From Pisaster brevispinus (lineage: Eukaryota > Echinodermata > Asteroidea > Forcipulatida > Asteriidae), in contig JAMKCF010000018.1 in NCBI GenBank assembly GCA_023634235.1, positions 13,204,932-13,268,931 of the forward strand: 64,000 nt of DNA, in the 5' to 3' direction. The position numbers and the translations under genes were made by a program. Shown here in pieces: positions 1 to 11,040 of the stretch (within the stretch, counting starts at the first letter, position 1; the number at the start of each line of letters is the position of its first letter). Under the pieces are notes generated by a model, which saw nothing but the letters and a program-made list of their open reading frames with translations, made no database searches and was not told where the DNA came from.

Positions 1-64
1 CGACGCTGCTTAAAGTCGGTGATCAAACGAGAACCGGTGTTTTCAGCGTACTATGGCCGTAGAC
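1..64 (-). rRNA. 5S rRNA gene, 5' part only (window edge)
   Basis: The window opens inside a minus-strand 5S gene. Residues 1-64 of the RNA are present and the 3' half lies outside the window. The A box carries an AAG-to-CTT type change (plus strand ttaaagtcgg instead of ttaacttcgg). The same variant recurs at 2,155, which marks the 2,154-bp higher-order repeat. Confidence 0.9.
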
Positions 65-144
65 AAACTTCTTATATAAACTTACGTGGTTAATGGTTTT
101 CTTCAAATTTCTGTTAGTCAGAAAAAGAGAATACAAAACTGGAT

Positions 145-262
145 GTCTACGGCACCCGGTATTCCCAGGAGGTCTCCCGTCCAAGTACTGACCAGGCCCG
201 ATGCTGCTTAACTTCGGTGATCAAACGAGAACCGGTGTTTTCAGCGTAGTATGGCTGTAGAC
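145..262 (-). rRNA. 5S rRNA gene (first complete copy)
   Basis: Complete 118-bp copy. The 3' end is of the pairing-competent GCCGTAGAC type, while the 5' end reads GTCTACAGCC, one change from consensus. Its downstream spacer is of the class that lacks a T4 run immediately after the gene. Confidence 0.93.
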
Positions 263-315
263 AAACTTCTGATATAAAATTACGTGGTTAATGGTTTTCT
301 TCAAGTTTCTGTTGA

Positions 316-345
316 TCTCCCGTCCAAGTACTGACCTGGCCAGAC
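316..345 (-). pseudogene. 30-bp mini 5S remnant
   Basis: Only about 30 bp of 5S sequence remain, from GTCTGGCC (residues about 61-68) to GGGAGA (about residue 90), joined directly to spacer on both sides. The 5' junction can be explained by deletion between two GTCT tetranucleotides (residues 1-4 and 61-64 of GTCTGG-type copies). The 3' junction can be explained by deletion between two GAC trinucleotides. A box and most of the C box context are lost, so it cannot be a functional gene. Identical remnants occur at 1,789, 2,470 and 6,123. Confidence 0.85.
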
Positions 346-430
346 AAACTGGTTTCATTCATTTATGTGCTTAAGGTTAATTTCAAGTTTCTGTTGGTCA
401 AAAAAGGAAAAAACAAAAAACAAAATACAT

Positions 431-548
431 GTCTACGGCACCCGGTATTCCCAGGAGGTCTCCCGTCCAAGTATTGACCTAGCCCGACGCTGCTTAACTT
501 CGGTGATCAAACGAGAACCGGTGTATTCAGCGTAGTATGGCCGTAGAC
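431..548 (-). rRNA. 5S rRNA gene
   Basis: Complete 118-bp copy. The 5' end reads GTCTACGGCCATACTACGC and the 3' end GCCGTAGAC, giving a perfect helix I. It is followed by the T4-containing spacer class with an extended A-rich stretch (plus strand). Confidence 0.93.
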
Positions 549-627
549 AAATTGCATACATAATGTATGTGCTTAATGGTTAATTTCAAGTTTATGTTAG
601 TCAAAAAATGACGAAAAAAAAATAGAT

Positions 628-745
628 GCCTAAGGCATCCGGTATTCCCATGAGGTCTCCCGTCCAAGTACTGACCTGGCCCGACGCTGCTTAACTTCGG
701 TGATGAAACGAGAACCGGTGTTTTAAGCTTAGTATGGCCGTAGAC
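628..745 (-). rRNA. 5S rRNA gene, variant 3' end
   Basis: Complete-length copy 197 bp from its neighbour. Its 3' end reads GCCTTAGGC rather than GCCGTAGAC. This makes one mismatch and one wobble pair in helix I against the unchanged 5' end. It may be a divergent or non-functional gene. Confidence 0.88.
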
Positions 746-1788
746 AAACTGCTTACAGAAAATTACATGCTTAATCGTCAATTTAAAGTTTCTGCCAGTC
801 AAAAAAGTTGGAAAACAAAATGGATGTCTACTGCACCCAGTATTCCCAGTAAGTCTCCCGTCCAAGTACTGAGCTGGCCCTACGCTGCTTAACTTCGGTG
901 ATCAAACGAGAACCGGTGTTTTCAGCGTAGTATGGCCGTAGACAAACTGCTTACATAAATTTATGTGCTTAATGGTTAAATTCAAGTTTCTGTTATTCAA
1001 AAAAGGACGAAAACAAAATAGATGTCTACTGCACCCGGTATTCCCATGAGGTCTCCCGTCCAAGTACTGACCTGGCCAGACGCTGCTTAACTTCGGTGAT
1101 CAAACGAGAACCGGTGTTTTCAGCGTATTATGGCCGTAGACAAACTGCTTTCATACATTTATATGCTTAATGGTTAATTTCAAGTTTTTGTTAGTCAAAA
1201 AAAGAGAATAACAAACTTGATGTCCACGGCACCCAGTATTCCCAGGAGGTCTCCCGTCCAAGTACTGACCTGGCCAGACGCTGCTTAACTTCGGTGATCA
1301 AACGAGAACCGGTGTTTTCAGCGTAGTATGGCTGTAGACAAACTTCTGATATAAATTTATGTGCTTAATGGTTAATTTCAAGTTTCTGTTAGTCAAAAAA
1401 GGACGAAAACAAAATAGATGTCTACTGCACCCTGTATTCCCAAGAGGTCTCCCGTCCAAGTACTGACCTTGCCCGACGCTGCTTAACTTCGGTGATCAAA
1501 CGAGAACCGGTGTTTTCAGCGTACTATGGCCGTAGACAAACTTCTTATATAAACTTACGTGGTTAATGGTTTTCTTCAAATTTCTGTTAGTCAAAAAAAG
1601 AGAATACAAAACTGGATGTCTACGGCACCCGGTATTCCCAGGAGGTCTCCCGTCCAAGTACTGACCAGGCCCGATGCTGCTTAACTTCGGTGATCAAACG
1701 AGAACCGGTGTTTTTAGCGTAGTATGGCTGTAGACAAACTTCTGATATAAAATTACGTGGTTAATGGTTTTCTTCAAGATTCTGTTAG

Positions 1789-1818
1789 TCTCCCGTCCAA
1801 GTACTGACCTGGCCAGAC
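1789..1818 (-). pseudogene. 30-bp mini 5S remnant (copy 2)
   Basis: Same two deletion junctions as the remnant at 316-345. It has been carried to this position by duplication of a multi-unit block. Confidence 0.85.
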
Positions 1819-2469
1819 AAACTGGTTTCATTCATTTATGTGCTTAAGGTTAATTTCAAGTTTCTGTTGGTCAAAAAAGGAAAAAACAAAAAACAAAATA
1901 CATGTCTACGGCACCCGGTATTCCCAGGAGGTCTCCCGTCCAAGTATTGACCTAGCCCGACGCTGCTTAACTTCGGTGATCAAACGAGAACCGGTGTATT
2001 CAGCGTAGTATGGCCGTAGACAAACTGCTTACATAAATTTATGTGCTTAATGGTTAATTTCAAGTTTCTGTTAGTCAAAAAAGGAACAAACAAAATAGAT
2101 GTCTACGGCACCCGGTATTCCCAGGAGGTCTCCCGTCCAAGTACTGACCTGGCCCGACGCTGCTTAAAGTCGGTGATCAAACGAGAACCGGTGTTTTCAG
2201 CGTACTATGGCCGTAGACAAACTTCTTATATAAACTTACGTGGTTAATGGTTTTCTTCAAATTTCTGTTAGTCAGAAAAAGAGAATACAAAACTGGATGT
2301 CTACGGCACCCGGTATTCCCAGGAGGTCTCCCGTCCAAGTACTGACCAGGCCCGATGCTGCTTAACTTCGGTGATCAAACGAGAACCGGTGTTTTCAGCG
2401 TAGTATGGCTGTAGACAAACTTCTGATATAAAATTACGTGGTTAATGGTTTTCTTCAAGTTTCTGTTAG

Positions 2470-2499
2470 TCTCCCGTCCAAGTACTGACCTGGCCAGAC
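2470..2499 (-). pseudogene. 30-bp mini 5S remnant (copy 3)
   Basis: Lies exactly 2,154 bp from the remnant at 316. Junctions are identical, so it was copied as part of the higher-order repeat. Confidence 0.85.
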
Positions 2500-5400
2500 A
2501 AACTGGTTTCATTCATTTATGTGCTTAAGGTTAATTTCAAGTTTCTGTTGGTCAAAAAAGGAAAAAACAAAAAACAAAATACATGTCTACGGCACCCGGT
2601 ATTCCCAGGAGGTCTCCCGTCCAAGTATTGACCTAGCCCGACGCTGCTTAACTTCGGTGATCAAACGAGAACCGGTGTATTCAGCGTAGTATGGCCGTAG
2701 ACAAATTGCATATATAATGTATGTGCTTAATGGTTAATTTCAAGTTTATGTTAGTCAAAAAATGACGAAAACAAAATAGATGCCTAAGGCACCCGGTATT
2801 CCCATGAGGTCTCCCGTCCAAGTACTGACCTGGCCCGACGCTGCTTAACTTCGGTGATGAAACGAGAACCGGTGTTTTAAGCTTAGTATGGCCGTAGACA
2901 AACTGCTTACAGAAAATTACATGCTTAATCGTCAATTTAAAGTTTCTGCCAGTCAAAAAAGTTGGAAAACAAAATGGATGTCTACTGCACCCAGTATTCC
3001 CAGTAAGTCTCCCGTCCAAGTACTGAGCTGGCCCTACGCTGCTTAACTTCGGTGATCAAACGAGAACCGGTGTTTTCAGCGTAGTATGGCCGTAGACAAA
3101 CTGCTTACATAAATTTATGTGCTTAATGGTTAAATTCAAGTTTCTGTTATTCAAAAAAGGACGAAAACAAAATAGATGTCTACTGCACCCGGTATTCCCA
3201 TGAGGTCTCCCGTCCAAGTACTGACCTGGCCAGACGCTGCTTAACTTCGGTGATCAAACGAGAACCGGTGTTTTCAGCGTATTATGGCCGTAGACAAACT
3301 GCTTTCATACATTTATATGCTTAATGGTTAATTTCAAGTTTTTGTTAGTCAAAAAAAGAGAATAACAAACTTGATGTCCACGGCACCCGGTATTCCCAGG
3401 AGGTCTCCCGTCCAAGTACTGACCTGGCCAGACGCTGCTTAACTTCGGTGATCAAACGAGAACCGGTGTTTTCAGCGTAGTATGGCCGTAGACAAACTGC
3501 TTACATAAAATTTCGTGGTTAATGGTTGTCTTCAAGTTTCTGTTAGTCAAAAAAGGAGAATAGCAAACTGGATATCTACGGCACCCGGTATTCCCAGGAG
3601 GTCTCCCGTCCAAGTACTGACCTGGCCCGACGCTGCTTAACTTCGGTGATCAAACGAGAACCGGTGTTTTCAGCGTAGTATGGCCGTAGACAAACTGCTT
3701 TCATAAATGTATGTGCTTAATGGTTAATTTCAAGTTTCTGTTATTCAAAAAAGGACTAAAACAAAATATATGTCTACGGCAACCGGTATTCCCAAGAGGT
3801 CTCCCGTCCAAGTACTGACCTGGCGCGACGCTGCTTAACTTCGGTGATCAAACGAGAACCGGTGTTTTCAGCGTAGTATGGCCGTAGACAAAATGCTTTC
3901 ATACATTTTTGTGCTTAATGGTTTTCTTCAAGTTTCTGTCAGTCAAAAAAGGAGAATAACAAACTGGATGTCTACGGCACCCGGTATTCCCAGGAGGTCT
4001 CCCGTCCAAGTACTGACCTGGCCCGACGCTGCTTAACTTCGGTGTTAAAACGAGAACCGGTGTATTCAGCGTAGTATGGCCGTAGACAAACTTATCATAT
4101 AAAATTACGTGGTTAATGGTTTTCTTCAAGATTCTGTTAGTAAAAAAAGGAGAATAACAAATTGGATGTCTACGGCACCCGGTATTCCCAGGAGGTCTCC
4201 CGTTCAAGTACTGACCTGGCCCGACGCTGCTTTACTTCGGTGATCAAACGAGAACCGGTGTTTTCAGCGTAGTATGGCCGTAGACAGACTGCTTACATAA
4301 ATGTATGTGGTTAATGGTTTTCTTCAAGTTTCTGTTAATCAAAAAAGGACAATAACAAACTGGATGTCTACGGCACCCGGTATTCCCAAGAGGTCTCCCG
4401 TCCAAGTACTGACCTGGCGCGACGCTGCTTAACTTCGGTGATCAAACGAGAACCGGTGTTATCAGCGTAGTATGGCCGTAGACAAACTGCTTTCATACAT
4501 TTATGTGCTTAATGGTTTTCTTCAAGTTTCTGTTAGTCAAAAAAGGACGAAAACAAAATAGATGTCTACGGCATCCTGTATTCCCATGAATCTCCTGTCC
4601 AAGTACTGACCTGGCCCGACGCTGCTTAACTTCGGTGATCAAACGAGAACCCGTGTTTTCAGCGTAGTATGGCCGTAGACAAACTGCTTACATGAATTTA
4701 TGTGCTAAATGGTTAATTCCAAGTTTCTGTTAGTCAAAAAAGGACGAAAACAAAATAGATGTCTACTGCACCCGGTATTCCCAGAAGGTCTCCCGTCCAA
4801 GTACTGACCTGGCCCGACGCTGCTTAACTTCGGTGATCAAACGAGAACCGGTGTTTTCAGCAGAGTATGGCCGTAGACAAACTTCTTACATAAATTTATG
4901 TGCTTAATGGTTAATTTCAAGTTTCTGTTAGTCAAAAAAGGACAACACAAAATACATGCCTACGGCACCCGGTATTCCCAGGAGGTCTCCCGTCCAAGTA
5001 CTGACCTGGCCAGACGCTGCTTAACTTCGGTGATCAAACGAGAACCGTTGTTTTCAGCGTAGTATGGCCGTAGACAAACTGCTTTCATACATTTATGTGC
5101 TTAATGGTTTATTTCAAGTTTCTGTTATTCAAAAAAGGAAAAAACAAAAACAAAATATATGTCTACGGCACCTGGTATTCCCAGGAGGTCTCCAGTCCAA
5201 GTACTGACCAGGCCCGATGCTGCTTAACTTCGGTGATCAAACGAGAACCGGTGTTTTCAGCTTAGTTTGGCCGTAGACAAACTTCTTATATAAAATTAAG
5301 TGGTTAATGGTTTTCTTCAAGTTTCTGTTAGTCAAAAAAGGAGAATAACAAACTGGATGTCTACGGCACCCGGTATTCCCAGAAGGTCTCCCGTCCAAGT

Positions 5401-6122
5401 ACTGACCTGGCCCGACGCTGCTTAACTTCGGTGATCAAACGAGAACCGGTGTTTTTAGCGTAGTATGGCCGTAGACAAACTGGTTTCATACATTTATGTG
5501 CTTAAGGTTAATTTCAAGTTTCTGTTAGTCAAAAAAGGAGAATAACAAAATAGATGCCTACGGCACCCGGTATTCCCAGGAGGTCTCCCGTCCAAGTACT
5601 GACCTGGCCCGACGCTGCTTAACTTCGTTGATCAAACGAGAACCGGTGTATTCAGCGTAGTATGGCCGTAGACAAACTGCTTACATAAATTTATGTGCTT
5701 AATGGTTAATTTCAAGTTTCTGTTAGTCAAAAAAGGACGAAAACAAAATAGATGTCTACTGCACCCTGTATTCCAAAGAGGTCTCCCGTCCAACTACTGA
5801 CCTGGCCCGACGCTGCTTAACTTCGGTGATCAAACGAGAACCGGTGTTTTCAGCGTAGTATGGCCGTAGACAAACTTCTTATATAAACTTACGTGGTTAA
5901 TGGTTTTCTTCAAATTTCTGTTAGTCAAAAAAAGAGAATACAAAACTGGATGTCTACGGCACCCGGTATTCCCAGGAGGTCTCCCGTCCAAGTACTGACC
6001 AGGCCCGATGCTGCTTAACTTCGGTGATCAAACGAGAACCGGTGTTTTCAGCGTAGTATGGCTGTAGACAAACTTCTGATATAAAATTACGTGGTTAATG
6101 GTTTTCTTCAAGTTTCTGTTAG

Positions 6123-6152
6123 TCTCCCGTCCAAGTACTGACCTGGCCAGAC
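6123..6152 (-). pseudogene. 30-bp mini 5S remnant (copy 4)
   Basis: A further copy of the double-deletion 5S remnant. Here it is followed by a block resembling 1-530 but with additional point changes, so this copy separated earlier. Confidence 0.83.
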
Positions 6153-8216
6153 AAACTGGTTTCATACATTTATGTGCTTAAGGTTAATTTCAAGTTTCTG
6201 TTGGTCAAAAAAGGAAAAAAACAAAAAACAAAATACATGTCTACGGCACCCGGTATTCCCAGGAGGTCTCCCGTCCAAGTATTGACCTAGCCCGACGCTG
6301 CTTAACTTCGGTGATCAAACGAGAACCGGTGTATTCAGCGTAGTATGGCCGTAGACAAACTGCATACATAATGTATGTGCTTAATGGTTAATTTCAAGTT
6401 TATGTTAGTCAAAAAATGACGAAAACGAAATAGATGCCTAAGGCACCAGGTATTCCCAGGAAGTCTACGGTCCAAGTACTGACCTGGCCCGACGCTGCTT
6501 AACTTCGGTGATCAAACGAGAATCGGTGTTTTCAGCGTAGTATGGCCGTAGACAAACTGCTTACATAAATTTATGTGCTTAATGGTTAATTTCAAGTTTC
6601 TGTTAGTCAAAAAAGGACAAACAACAAAATAGATGTCTACTGCACCCGGTATTCCCAGGAAGTCTCCCGTCCAAGTACTGACCTGGCCAGACGCTGCTTA
6701 TCTTCGGTGATCAAACGAGAACCGGTGTTTTTAGCGTAGTATGGCCGTAGACAAACTGGTTTCATACATTTATGTGCTTAAGGTTAATTTCAAGTTTCTG
6801 TTAGTCAAAAAAGGAGAATAACAAAATAGATGCCTACGGCACCCGGTATTCCCAGGAGGTCTCCCGTCCAAGTACTGACCTGGCCCGACGCTGCTTAACT
6901 TCGTTGATCAAACGAGAACCGGTGTATTCAGCGTAGTATGGCCGTAGACAAACTGCTTACATAAATTTATGTGCTTAAGGTTAATTTCAAGTTTCTGTTA
7001 GTCAAAAAAGGAGAATAACAAAATAAATACCTACTGCACCCTGTATTCCCAAGAGGTCTCCCGTCCAAGTACTGACCTGGCCAGACGCTGCTTAACTTCG
7101 GTGATCAAACGAGAACCGTCTTTTTTAGCGAAGTATGGCCGTAGACAAACTGCTTACATAAATTTATATGCTAAATGGTTAATTTCAAGTTTCTGTTAAG
7201 CAAAAAAGGACGAAAACAAAATAGATGTCTACGGCACCCGGTATTCCCAGGAGGTCTCCCGTCCAAGTACTGACCTGGCCAGACGCTGCTTCACTTCGGT
7301 GATCAAACGAGAACCGTCTTTTTTAGCGAAGTATGGCCGTAGACAAACTGCTTACATAAATTTATATGCTAAATGGTTAATTTCAAGTTTCTGTTAAGCA
7401 AAAAAGGACGAAAACAAAATAGATGTCTACGGCACCCGGTATTCCCAGGAGGTCTCCCGTCCAAGTACTGACCTGGCCCGACGCTGCTTAACTTCGGTGA
7501 TCAAACGAGAACCGGTGTTTTCAGCGTAGTATGGCCGTAGACAAACTTCTCATATAAAATTAGGTGGTTAATGGTTTTCTTCAAGTTTCTGTAAGTCAAA
7601 AAAGGAGAATAACAAACTGGATGTCTACGGCAGCCGGTATTCCCAGGAGGTCTCCCGTTCAAGTACTGACCTGGCCCGACGCTGCTTAACTTCGGTGATC
7701 AAACGAGAACCGGTGTATTCAGCGTAGTATGGCCGTAGACAAACTGCTTACATAAATTTATGTGCTTAATGGTTAATTTCAAGTTTCTGTTTGTCAAAAA
7801 AGGACGAAAACAAAATAGATGCCTAAGGCACCCGGTATTCCTAGGAGGTCTCCCGTCCAAGTACTGACCTGGCCCGACACTGCTTAACTTCGTTGATCAA
7901 ACGAGAACCGGTGTATTCAGCGTAGTATGGCGGTAGACAAACTGCTTACATAAAATTATGTGCTTAATGGTTAATTTCAAGTTTCTGATAGTCAAAAAAG
8001 GACGAAAACAAAATAGATGTCTACTGCACCCGGTATTCCCAGGAGGTCTCCCGTCCAAGTACTGACCTGGCCAGACGCTGCTTAACTTCGGTGATCAAAC
8101 GAGAACCGGTGTTTTCAGCGTAGCATGGCCGTAGACAAACTTCTCATATAAAATTAGGTGGTTAATGGTTTTCTTCAAGTTTCTGTTATTCAAAAAAGGA
8201 GAATAACAAACTGGAT

Positions 8217-8333
8217 GTCTACGGCACCCGGTATTCCAGGAGGTCTCCCGTCCAAGTACTGACCTGGCCCGACGCTGCTTAACTTCAATGATCAAACGGG
8301 AACCGGTGTATTCAGCGTAGTATGGCCGTAGAC
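8217..8333 (-). rRNA. 5S rRNA gene, downstream member of spacer-less pair
   Basis: A 117-bp 5S copy with one C missing in the GGAATACCGGG region. Its 5' end lies only 8 bp beyond the 3' end of the copy at 8,342. The normal spacer of about 79 bp, including terminator and upstream AT-rich element, is gone. Confidence 0.88.
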
Positions 8334-8341
8334 AAATAGAT

Positions 8342-8459
8342 GTCTACTGCACCCGGTATTCCCATGTGGTCTCCCGTCCAAGTACTGACCTGGCCCGACG
8401 CTGCTTAACTTAAGTGATCAAACGAGAACCGGTGTTTTCAGCGTAGTATGGCCGTAGAA
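8342..8459 (-). rRNA. 5S rRNA gene, upstream member of spacer-less pair
   Basis: Full-length copy, 3' end of GCAGTAGAC type. On the transcribed strand it is followed by ATCTATTT and then at once by the next 5S gene. Only three Ts remain where the usual array has at least four, so normal polymerase III termination looks lost. Confidence 0.88.
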
Positions 8460-11040
8460 AAACTTCTTAAATAAATGTATGTGCTTAATGGTTAATTTCA
8501 AGTTTCTGTTAGTCAAAAAAGGACGAAAACAAAATAGATGTCTACTGCACCCGGTATTCCCATGTGGTCTCCCGTCCAAGTACTGACCTGGCCCGACGCT
8601 GCTTAACTTCGGTGATCAAACGAGAACTGGTGTTTTCAGCGTAATATGGCCGTAGAAAAACTTCTTACATAAATGTATGTGCTTAATGGTTAATTTCAAG
8701 TTTCTGTTAGTCAAAAAAAGGAAAACGAAAACAAAACAGATGTCTACGGCACCCGGTATTCCCAGGAGGTCTCCCGTCCAAGTACTGACCAGGCCCGATG
8801 CTGCTTAACTTCGGTGATCAAACGAGAACCGGTGTTTTCAGCGTAGTATGGCCGTAGACAAACTTCTCATATAAAATTAAGTGGTTAATGGTTTTCTTCA
8901 AGTTTCTGTTAGTCAAAAAAGGAGAATAACAAACTGGATGTCTACGGCACCCGGTATTCCCAGGAGGTCTCCCGTCCAAGTACTGACCTGGCCCGACGCT
9001 GCTTTACTTCGGTGATCAAACGAGCACCGGTGTATTCAGCGTAGTATGGCCGTAGTCAAATTTCTCATATAAAATTAAGTGGTTAATGGTTTTCTTCAAG
9101 TTTCTGTTAGTCAAAAAAGGAGAATAACAAACTGGATGTCTACGGCACCCGGTATTCCCAGGAGGTCTCCTGTCCAAGTACTGACCTGGCCCGACGCTGC
9201 TTAACTTCGTGATCAAACGAGAACCGGTGTATTCAGCGTAGTATGGCCGTAGACAAACTGCTTACATAAATTTATGTGCTTAATGGTTAATTTCAAGTTT
9301 CTGTACGTCAAAAAAGAAAAAAACAAAAACAAAATAGATGTCTACGGCACCCGGTATTCCCAGGAGGTCTACCGTCGAAGTACTGACCTGGCCCGACGGT
9401 GCTTAACTTCAGTGATCAAACGAGAACCGGTGAATTCAGCGTAGTATGGCCGAAGACAAACTGCTTACAAAAATTTATGTGCTCAATGGTTAATTTCAAG
9501 TTTCTGTTAGTCAAAAAAGGACGAAAAAGAATAGATGTCTACTGCACCCGGTATTCCCAGGAGGTCTCTAGTCCAAGTACTGTCCTGGCCCGACGCTGCT
9601 TAACTTCGGTGATCAAACGAGAACCGGTGTTTTAAGCTTATTATGGCCGTAGACAAACTGCTTACAGAAAATTACATGCTTAATCGTCAATTTAAAGTTT
9701 CTGCCAGTCAAAAAAGTTGGAAAACAAAATGGATGTCTACTGCACCCAGTATTCCCAGTAAGTCTCCCGTCCAAGTACTGAGCTGGCCCTACGCTGCTTA
9801 ACTTCGGTGATCAAACGAGAACCGGTATTTTCAGCGTAGTATGGCCGTAGACAAACTGCTTACATAAAATTACGTTGTTAATGGTTTTCTTCAAGTTTAT
9901 GTTAGTCAAAAAAGGAGAATAGCAAACTGGATATCTACGGCACCCGGTATTCCCAGGAGGTCTCCCGTCCAAGTACTGACCTGGCCCGAAGCTGCTTAAC
10001 TTCGGTGATCAAAGGAGAACCGGTGTTTTCAGCGTAGTATGGCCGTAGACAAACTGCTTTCATAAATTTATGTGCTTAATGGTTAATTTCAAGTTTATGT
10101 TAGTCAAAAAAGGACGAAAACAAAATAGATGTCTACTGCACCCAGTATTCCCATGAGGTCTCCCGTCCAAGTACTGACTTGGCCAGACGCTGCTTAACTT
10201 CGGTGATCAAACGAGAACCGGTGTTTTCAGCGTATTATGGCCCTAGACAAACTGCTTTCATACATTTATGTGCTTAATGGTTAATTTCAAGTTTCTGTTA
10301 GTCAAAAAAGGAACAAACAAAAGCAAAATACATGTCTACGGCACCCGGTATTCCCAGGAGGTCTCCCGTCCAAGTACTGACCTGGCCAGACGCTGCTTAA
10401 CTTCGGTGATCAAACGAGAACCGGTGTTTTCAGCGTAGTATGGCTGTAGACAAACTGCTTACATGAAATTACGTGGTTATTGGTTTTCTTCAAGTTTCTG
10501 TTAGTCAAAAAAGGAGAATAGCAAACTGGATATCTACGGCACCCGGTATTCCCAGGAGGTCTCCCGTCCAAGTACTGACCTGGCCCGACGCTGCTTAACT
10601 TCGGTGATCAAACGAGAACCGGTGTTTTCAGCGTAGTATGGCCGTAGACAAACTGCTTTCATAAATTTATGTGCTTAATGGTTAAATTCAAGGTTTTTTT
10701 AGTCAAAAAAGGACAAAAACAAAATAGATGTCTCCGGCACAGGGTATTCCCAGGAGGTCTCCCGTCCAAGTACTGACCTGGCCCGACGCTGCTTAACTTC
10801 GGTGATCAAACGAGAACCGGTGTTTTAAGCTTATTATGGCCGTAGACAAACTGCTTACAGAAAATTACATGCTTAATGGTTAATTTAAAGTTTCTGCCAG
10901 TCAAAAAAGTTGGAAAACAAAATGGATGTCTACTGCACCCAGTATTCCCAGTAAGTCTCCCGTCCAAGTACTGAGCTGGCCCTACGCTGCTTAACTTCGG
11001 TGATCAAACGAGAACCGGTGTTTTCAGCGTAGTATGGCCG

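Larger units (their letters stand above)
1..3475. repeat. 2,154-bp higher-order repeat of 5S units
   Basis: Sequence starting at 1 recurs at 2,155 with the same private variants (the taaagtcgg A-box change, the mini 5S remnant, the GCCTTAGGC-type copy). The match runs to about 1,325 / 3,480, where the copies diverge. A shorter nested duplication places the first about 530 bp again near 1,490-2,040. Confidence 0.85.

Noticed and set aside
527..865. Recurring open frames of 60-185 codons with MDGRLTGNTGC... and similar peptides throughout the array
   Set aside because: They read across 5S genes and spacers in a fixed frame and recur only because the DNA repeats. They begin and end at repeat variants and have no independent coding signal.
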